NCBI GenBank assembly: GCA_039707465.1
Contig: CM077647.1
Coordinates: 114,512,110 to 114,576,109 of the forward strand
DNA: 64,000 nt
Source: Rhabdophis nuchalis
Taxonomy: Eukaryota > Chordata > Lepidosauria > Squamata > Natricidae
Reading direction: 5' to 3'
The notes beneath the pieces were generated by a model. That model had not been told where the DNA came from. It was given only the letters and a program-made list of their open reading frames with translations, and ran no database searches. The position numbers were made by a program, and so were the translations under genes. This document shows positions 57,600 through 64,000 of the stretch, one piece after another (positions within the stretch are counted from its first letter, which is position 1; every line of letters starts with the position of its first letter).

Positions 57600-59364
57600 G
57601 CCTTATTGGGGGGTGTTGCAAGATATATTAAAAGGATGGCTGCAATCCTTACACATTAAAGCTAAAGAATACCAACATATTTTTCCAAGCACTTGTACCT
57701 TCTCCGTTAGATAGTCAACATCATAACCTACTTTATATTTTTTCCATGGGAATCCAGAAATTATGAACATGTTTTAAAGGCAAAAAGGAAAAAAAAGCTT
57801 CTAAATGCTTGCAACTATTTTCCACATAAAGAGACTGGCTTATCCAATAGATAAAATATTGTTTTAAAAAAACTAGCAACTTTCTTAAAATTAAGCCATG
57901 CTTTCCTGATCAACACACATTAAATCAGAATATACAAACTCCCCCAAGTAGGAGGATGCTGACTTTTCACAAAACCCCGATATACACTATGCTATAATAA
58001 AGCATTATCTTTTTATTTTACTTTTCCCAAAAATTAGGCTAATGGCAATCTGGCTTCTAAAATTCTTTCCAAGCCTGCTCCATTTTAAATCACATGACTA
58101 GAAGAGGAGGGAGGGGCTTAAAAACAGCAAGGTCAGCAACATTCAGAGAGACTGCCCTATAGCCTCTCCCATGGATATGTATTGGCTGAAGATTCTCCAG
58201 ATTGTTTTTCTCCAGAGATTAGATTGCTTTGGCTTATTTTCTAATCTTTATTTGGCCAGATCCCCCCCCCCCCCCTCCTCATAGCAAATCTGGTCCCATT
58301 CTGTTTTTGGAAAACTATCCTGCTGATTGGCAAGCAGGCAGGCAGAGTCCCAAGCTTCTTCACATACTTTTCTTTCTGGCATTCCATTAGGCAGGAAAGC
58401 ATAAAAAGGATATCCCTCCACCCACCCAGGCTACCATAGGTTTTTCTGTCAGCTGTTGGTATTCTGGCTCTTTTAAGCAAGACTAGTTTAGTTCTGGGAG
58501 AAATATGGAATTGGTATAAAACACCCTTTCCAAGACAGGATCATTTACTTGCCACTTTTAGGGAGTAGAAAAGATGGGGGAAGGGGGGGGGGGGAATTAA
58601 GCAGAACTCTAAAAAGAAAATGTAAAAAAGTATTAAAAAATGGTCCCAGCTACCAGATGACCACCTGAAAGTGACAAGGGCAATAGAAGGATTAATAACA
58701 CAGGAGCAGAGCAGATTAACTGAAAATCACTGTGGCTGGTAAACGACAGAAGAATAAAGTGAGCTGTCTCAAAAGATATGAAATCTTGGTTATTACGGCA
58801 ATTGTAATTTCCTGCATGTATGTCTTATAACACCTGCAATATATAAGCATCATTGAGGAATAGATTGAAAAAATAAAACATAAAAAAGTCCCTCTATCAG
58901 TGACAAAATGAAGCAATTATTTGCCGAAGTAGGTTCACTATCAGTTACTGTTTCTTCATTTCTAGCATAGATTATTACAGATACCCAGGCCTCTCCTGCC
59001 TATCTTACCCTTCCTGTTTTAATCTTACTTCATCTATTATATGCTAATGGATCTGTGGATTAAATGCTGAGTAATACAAAATTGCCAGAAATGTATGCAG
59101 GAAATACAGGTTTGGATTATTTTAAAATGCCTGTAGATATTTCTCTTCATTATCCACTGAGGCTTCCTCAGCAGAAACATAAGGGCAAGTGCAAATGAAC
59201 ATAGCTTAACATAGAACAAGCATTTTAAGAATGTTAAAAATAAACAAAAGAAATTGGTATATTGCTTGACGTTAATTTAAACAGATCCCTTTAGAAAGGA
59301 AGAAGCTGGGCTTAATGATAGCTCACCAAGTATAGGTATCCTGTGACATATAATCAGAACCGAG
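57600..59364. other. Intergenic DNA, no recognised feature
   Basis: AT-rich, with homopolymer C (58262-58275) and G (58587-58594) runs. No gene or repeat family recognised. Confidence 0.45.
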
Positions 59365-59482
59365 TCCAAAATTTCCATTGCTAAGCAAAGAGTTTTTAAT
59401 GAAGCTTTGCCTCATTTTATGACCTTTTTGCCACAGTTGTTAAGCAAATCACTGCAGTAATTATATTAGTAACATGGTTGTC
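59365..59482. mobile_element. Fragment of the 49071-type MITE
   Basis: Shares attgctaagcaaagag-, gccacagttgttaagcaaat- and agtaacatggttgt-type words with the intron 5 element. Cut at 59483 by the hAT-like terminus of the GC-rich block. Confidence 0.65.
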
Positions 59483-59696
59483 AGGGGTGGGTTCCTAACG
59501 GTTCGCACCGGATCCCGTGAGCCGGTTGGTCAAATTTACTGATCCGTAGCGATCCGGTTGGACCGTGGACCCGGAAGTAAGTCCTCCGCGTTCGTCCCCG
59601 CCCCCCCCCCCGCTGCCCAGCCAACCCTAAAATCGCTGGACGCCGGGGGCTTGGAACTCGGAGGGGTGCCCGGGACCGCTTCTCCCCGCCGGCCAG
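59483..59696. mobile_element. hAT-like terminus leading into a GC-rich block
   Basis: Begins caggggtgggttcctaacgg with the gttcgcaccgg and gagccggttgg words of the CAGTGGTGGG MITE family, then becomes very GC-rich. No opposite terminus was found by 60780. Confidence 0.6.
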
Positions 59697-60210
59697 GGAG
59701 CTTAGCGCCAAGCGACAATGAGAAACGGAGAGACGCAGGCCGTGTGCAAAGTTCGCATGCTGCCCCTCGCCTCTCTGCTCCGCTTCTCACTGCCGCCCAG
59801 GGAGATTAGCGCCGGGGCGCGTGAGAAAGGGAGAGCCGCGGGGCATGTGCGAAGTTTGCATGCTGCCCCTCACCTCTCCATTTCTCACGCGGCCCGGCGC
59901 TAAGCTCCCTGGCTGGCAATGAGAAGCGGAGAGGCGAGGGGCAACATGCAAACTTCGCACACACCCCGCGTCTCTCCGTTTCTCCCGTGGCCTGGCGCTA
60001 AGCTGCCTGGCCAGCAATGAGGAGCAGAGAGGCGCGGGGCATGTGCAAAGTTTGCATGCTGCCCCTCGCCCCTCTGCTCCGCTTCTCATTGCCACCCAGG
60101 GAGCTTAGCGCCGGGGCACGTGAGAAAGGGAGAGTCGCGGGGCGTGTGCAAAGTTTGCATGCTGCCCCTCACCTCTCCGTTTCTCACGCACCCCGGCGCT
60201 AAGCTCCCTG
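59697..60210. repeat. GC-rich array of palindromic units
   Basis: Units of roughly 90-110 bp, each an imperfect palindrome centred on a tgcaaagtttgcat-like core and bounded by gggagcttagcgcc and its complement ggcgctaagctccc. Several units alternate in orientation, and the block beginning near 59800 recurs near 60100 (period about 299 bp). Rich in CpG. Open frames on both strands are by-products of composition. Confidence 0.85.
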
Positions 60211-60640
60211 ACTGCAAAGGCCGCATGGCGCAGGGCTTCCCGGCACTTCCCAGCGCTAAAAGTTTAAAGCGCCGGGGGCGGGGGGAGCCCGGCGCCCTGC
60301 TGCCTTTGGGGCCAGACCGGCCATCGCTAAACTCGCTAGCTGGCCTGGCTGCAAAGGCCGCATGGCGCAGGGCTTCCTGGCGCTTCCTGGCGCTAAACGT
60401 TTAAAGCGCCGGGGGTGGGGGGGACCCCGGTGCCCTGTTGCCTTTGGGGCCAGACTGGCCATTGCTAAACTCGCTGGCCGGCCTGGCTGCAAAGGCCGCA
60501 TGGTGCAGGGCTTCCCGGTGCTTCCCGCCGCTAAAAGTTTAAAGTGCCGGGGGCGGGAAGCCAGACTATGGAGCCAGACCAGCCATCGTTAAAAGCTGAA
60601 AGCGCTGGCTGGTCTGGCTCCAAGGGCATCGGGGCGCAGG
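60211..60640. repeat. GC-rich 137-bp tandem repeat, about three units
   Basis: The word gcaaaggccgcatgg starts at 60214, 60351 and 60489, with a decayed fourth unit near 60615. Each unit also has cgctaaaagtttaaag and ggggccagaccggccat words. Periods are 137 and 138 bp. Confidence 0.88.
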
Positions 60641-60939
60641 GCTTCCCACTGCTGCCCACCGCGCTAAAATCGGTGGTCGTCGGGGACGCCCCCTTGCTGC
60701 TTCTCGTTGTGCCGGGGACTGTTCCCACTGCCTCTTCTGTATACGCCGCTGCTGTGTTGAGGACTTACATTCTTATTTGTAAGTAAATCATTGAATGTTG
60801 CTTGTTTATTTAAATGATTTATGTGGCCACCTTACTTGGGATTGGGACTCTGACCTTTTACCGATTAAATTAAATGAGGAAAATATGTCAGTTTTACCTT
60901 ATAAATTATTTCAGGGTTTTCCTCTTTTGCAAATTGATT

Positions 60940-60962
60940 GTTTTTTATCAATCAATCAATCA
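60940..60962. repeat. (ATCA)n tail of L2 copy i
   Basis: Tetranucleotide tail next to the reversed L2 3' end. Confidence 0.8.
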
Positions 60963-63396
60963 ATTCAATTTAATATTTGTAAACCGCTCCCTCTCCCCAT
61001 AGGGACTCGGGGCGGTGCACAGGAAGAATAAAAAACAATAAATATATACAAACATTTCTTTAAAAAACAAATTAAACCTAAACCTGTGCTAAAATTCCCC
61101 ATTAAAACTAAGCTATACTAAAAAACTTCCCAATAAAACCCCAGAGACAGAGAGACCATTCTAGGCCGGCCAGACAGAAAAGATGTGTTTTTAATTTAAG
61201 ACAGAAGGAGCGGAGGTCCGTGGTCGTCCTAATGTCGGGGGGAAGGTCGTTCCAGAGGGCCGGGCCCGCCACAGAGAGAGCCCTTCCCCTGGGTGTCGCC
61301 CGCTGACAAAGTCTAGTGGACGGCACCCGGAGAAGTCCCTCTCTGTGGGAGCGAATCGGCCGTGAGGATGTATGAGGCAGGATCCGATCCCGCAGATAGC
61401 TAGGTCCCGAGCCATGGAGCGCTTTAAAGATGATAATTAACACCTTGAAGCGCACCCGGAAGACGACAGGTAGCCAGTGCAGCTCGCGCAAGAGCGGTGT
61501 TACATGGGTAAACCTGGCGGTTCCCATAATTGCTCGCGCAGCTGCGTTCTGGACTAACTGAAGTCTCCGGGTGCACCTCAAGTGGAGCCCCATGTAGAGA
61601 GAGTTACAATAGTCCAGTCGGGATGTCACGAGCGCATGAGTGACTGTGCGAAGGGCGTCCCGATCCAATAGGGGGCGCAATTGGCGAACCAGGCGAACCT
61701 GGTAAAACGCCCTCCTGGCCACGGCTGTCATTTGATCTTCCATGGACAGCCGGGCATCCAGGAGGACACCCAAATTGGGCGCCCCATCCACAGGAGCAAG
61801 ATGTTCGCCTCCTATGGCCAGCGATGGAGTGAGCTGGTTGAATCGGGCAGCCAGAAACCCCAGCCACTCGGTCTTGGTTGGGTTGAGCTTGAGTCCATTA
61901 CTTCCCATCCAGATCCGCACGGCTTCCAGGCACTGGCACATCACCGCTACGGCATCGTTGGGGTGGTTTGGGGTAGATATATACAGCTGAGTGTCATCAG
62001 CGTAAAGATGGTACTCTACCCCAAAACCACGGATGATCTCACCCAGCGGCTTCATGTATGTGTTAAACAGGAGAGGCGAGAGGACCGACCCCTGAGGCAC
62101 CCCACATGTGAGGGGTCTCGAGGTCGACCTCTGCTCTCCTGCCAACACAAATTGCGATCGGCCAGAGAGGTAGGAGGAGAACCACCGTAAAACGGTGCCT
62201 CCCACCCCCAACCCCCCCAGCCGATGCAATAGGATACCATGGTCGATGGTATCGAAAGCCGCCGAGAGGTCTAATAGGACCAGGATGGAGGGACAACCCC
62301 CATCTCTGGCCCTCCAGAGATCATCAACCAACGCGACCAATGCCGTCTCGGTGCTATGCCCGGGCCGAAAGCCGGACTGGCGCGGATCTAGATAGTCAAC
62401 TTCCTCCAGGTGACGGGGAAACTGTTGTGCCACCACACTCTCGACAACCTTCGCCAGAAAGGGAAGGTTGGAGACTGGACGATAGTTGTTTAATAGAGCT
62501 GGATCCAAAGAGGGCTTCTTAAGGAGGGGCCTCACCATCGCTTCTTTTAGGGAAGCAGGCAAGGAACCCTCACTTAAGGATGCGTTGACAACCTCTTGGA
62601 GCCAGCCTCGTGTCACCTCCCAGGATGCCAGTACAAGCCAGGAGGAACACGGGTCCAATAAACATGTGGTGGCTCGCAGTCGCCCACGTAACCTGTCCAT
62701 ATCTTCGGAAGTAACGGAGTCAAACTCCTCCCAAACAAGATCTGTCTCGTGGCATCCCACTGGGCCATCAATGGAGGGTAGCCCGTTCTGTATCTGAGCG
62801 GTTTTCTCCTGCAGAAAAATCACAAATTCCTCTGCTCTACCCTGTAGCGGGACTTCCCGCACCCCCTGTTGAAGTAGGGAGCGGGTCACCCTAAACAGGG
62901 TGGCAGGGCGGTTTTCTGCGGATGCTATGAGAGTAGCACAATGATGGCGTTTGGCCACTCTCAGCGCCACAATGTAAGTCCGTAAATGGGCTCTTACCTG
63001 TGTCCGTTCAGATTCAGATCGGGTGGACCTCCATCTTCTCTCTAGGCATCTCTTGCGGCGTTTCATCACCTGCAGCTGCTCGGTAAACCAAGGAGCCAGG
63101 GTGGCTCGGCACCGCAAGAGAGGCCGCAAGGGCACGACCCGATCCAAGGCTCCCACGGCCGCACTATTCCATGCGGCCGTGAGGTCCTCCATCGGGGCAC
63201 AGGAAGTGGCCCAAGCGCCTTCTGGAACCCATCCGGGTCCATCAGGCGCCTGGGGCGGAACCAGATTGGTAACTCCGGTTCCGCCTCCCCGCGGAGGGGA
63301 GCAGCGGTCGGAAAGTCGAGCCGGAGAAGTGAGTGGTCTGACCATGACAAGGGCGTGATGACTATATCCCCTATACCCAGATCCGGGTGCTGCTAC
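60963..63396 (-). mobile_element. L2-clade LINE, copy i, with a 771-codon uninterrupted RT ORF
   Basis: The minus ORF from 63423 to 61108 has no internal stop. Its first codons lie in flanking DNA. It then carries the end of the endonuclease region (probably out of its normal frame), the linker, and a complete RT with GFRPGHSTETALVALVDDLW, DLSAAFDTIDHGIL, GVPQGSVLSPLLF and intact YADDTQLYI. The C-terminal region ends WNDLPPDIRTTTDLRSF. The 3' stem-loop is at about 60980-61018. The endonuclease is 5'-truncated, so it cannot move on its own, but it is the best preserved copy here and probably the youngest. Confidence 0.92.
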
Positions 63397-64000
63397 ACCC
63401 CCCCCAAATGAATAATAAAACATCTGGCATCCTTCACCTGCATACTATGCTTGCTATCCACTTTTCAAGCTTATAAAAGACATGTAAATTTCCAGCACTT
63501 CATATCTGGGAATCTGCTTTTAATATCAAAAATAGAATTGGAGTATTTTTTTTACCTTGATACATTATTTGCCTTGTTTTAATTTTATTATACTGTATTG
63601 TGCACTATACTATACTATACTATACTATACTATACTATACATATTAATACTATATTATTTTTTTTAAAATAAATATGCTGTCCATCTCACTGATGCAGTG
63701 ACTCTGGGTGGCTTATAGTTTATTATGACTTTATATACATAATCTAACACCTTTCTGATGTTATTTTTATATTTCTTTGCCCAATAAAATATTGTTGCTT
63801 GGGATAACACAATTAATTATAAAATCATAAAATATTTATTGAGTGGCAACTATGTTGACCTTTTTCAGGGTAAATTTTCAGAGTATTTTTCTTCATATAT
63901 TTTCTTAAAAATAGACCGTTAAAGGTATATTTATGCGTAAGAAATCACTTTTTATCTGGAAATCAGTGGCCCTTGGCTGATGTGAAAAAAATGTAAGTTG
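63397..64000. other. AT-rich intergenic DNA with (ACTAT)n
   Basis: Contains an (ACTAT)n pentanucleotide array at 63604-63640. A LINE-like cagtgactctgggtggctta word lies near 63697. No gene seen. Confidence 0.5.

Noticed and set aside
59481..60786. Several 60-100 codon frames on both strands sharing KVCMLPLAPLLRFSL-like peptides
   Set aside because: Repeated units of a GC-rich palindromic array read in multiple frames; no start context or domain, so not a gene family.

Overview
The window looks like nuclear DNA of a squamate reptile, probably a snake. The evidence is a Sauria-type tRNA SINE (squamate-specific) with a perfect target duplication, abundant 5'-truncated CR1 and L2-clade LINEs, Rex1-like, L1 and Ty3/gypsy elements, many hAT-type MITEs, and a long GATA array. 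Base composition is AT-rich, apart from a CpG-rich promoter near 38.1-38.7 kb and a GC-rich palindromic repeat block at 59.5-60.7 kb.

Two host genes are recognisable, both on the + strand. The first is CCR10 (5572-6681), a seven-transmembrane chemokine receptor whose receptor-coding part is a single exon. The second is PLEKHH3 (38531-56627), built from eleven splice-consistent exons encoding an N-terminal leader, a PH domain, a MyTH4 domain and the first FERM lobe. CCR10 lying upstream of PLEKHH3 on the same strand matches the order I remember from mammals. In mammals the two genes are close together; here about 32 kb of transposon-rich DNA separates them. The PLEKHH3 model stays in frame across all introns (1674 nt, 557 codons plus stop) but is roughly 235 residues shorter than the mammalian protein as I remember it. 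The missing part is most of FERM lobes F2 and F3.

Layout: 1-1975, L2-clade LINE (minus, cut by the window edge). 2541-2935, CR1 3' end. 5572-6681, CCR10. 7283-7636, Sauria SINE. 7741-9456, L2 LINE. 11.4-12.5 kb, L1 split by an L2 3' end. 12.8 and 13.3 kb, hairpin MITEs. 15.6 kb, GATA array. 16.2-19.5 kb, Ty3/gypsy pol ORF ending in an L2 fragment. 21.2-24.7 kb, CR1 carrying four nested insertions. 25.3-28.1 kb, CR1 and L2 fragments. 29.4-30.4 kb, hAT element carrying a coiled-coil-like gene scrap and a LINE scrap. 31.7-36.6 kb, three L2 copies. 38.1-56.6 kb, PLEKHH3. 57.05-57.6 kb, MITE. 59.5-60.7 kb, GC-rich array. 60.9-63.4 kb, L2 LINE with a 771-codon ORF.

Nothing here resembles an operon, CRISPR array or other prokaryotic system. 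The points most worth checking are the reduced FERM domain of PLEKHH3, the gag-less but uninterrupted Ty3/gypsy ORF fused to LINE sequence, the perfect-hairpin MITE family, the recent 187-bp duplication in PLEKHH3 intron 1, and the palindromic GC-rich array. All family names rest on motif recognition and memory; no database search was run.
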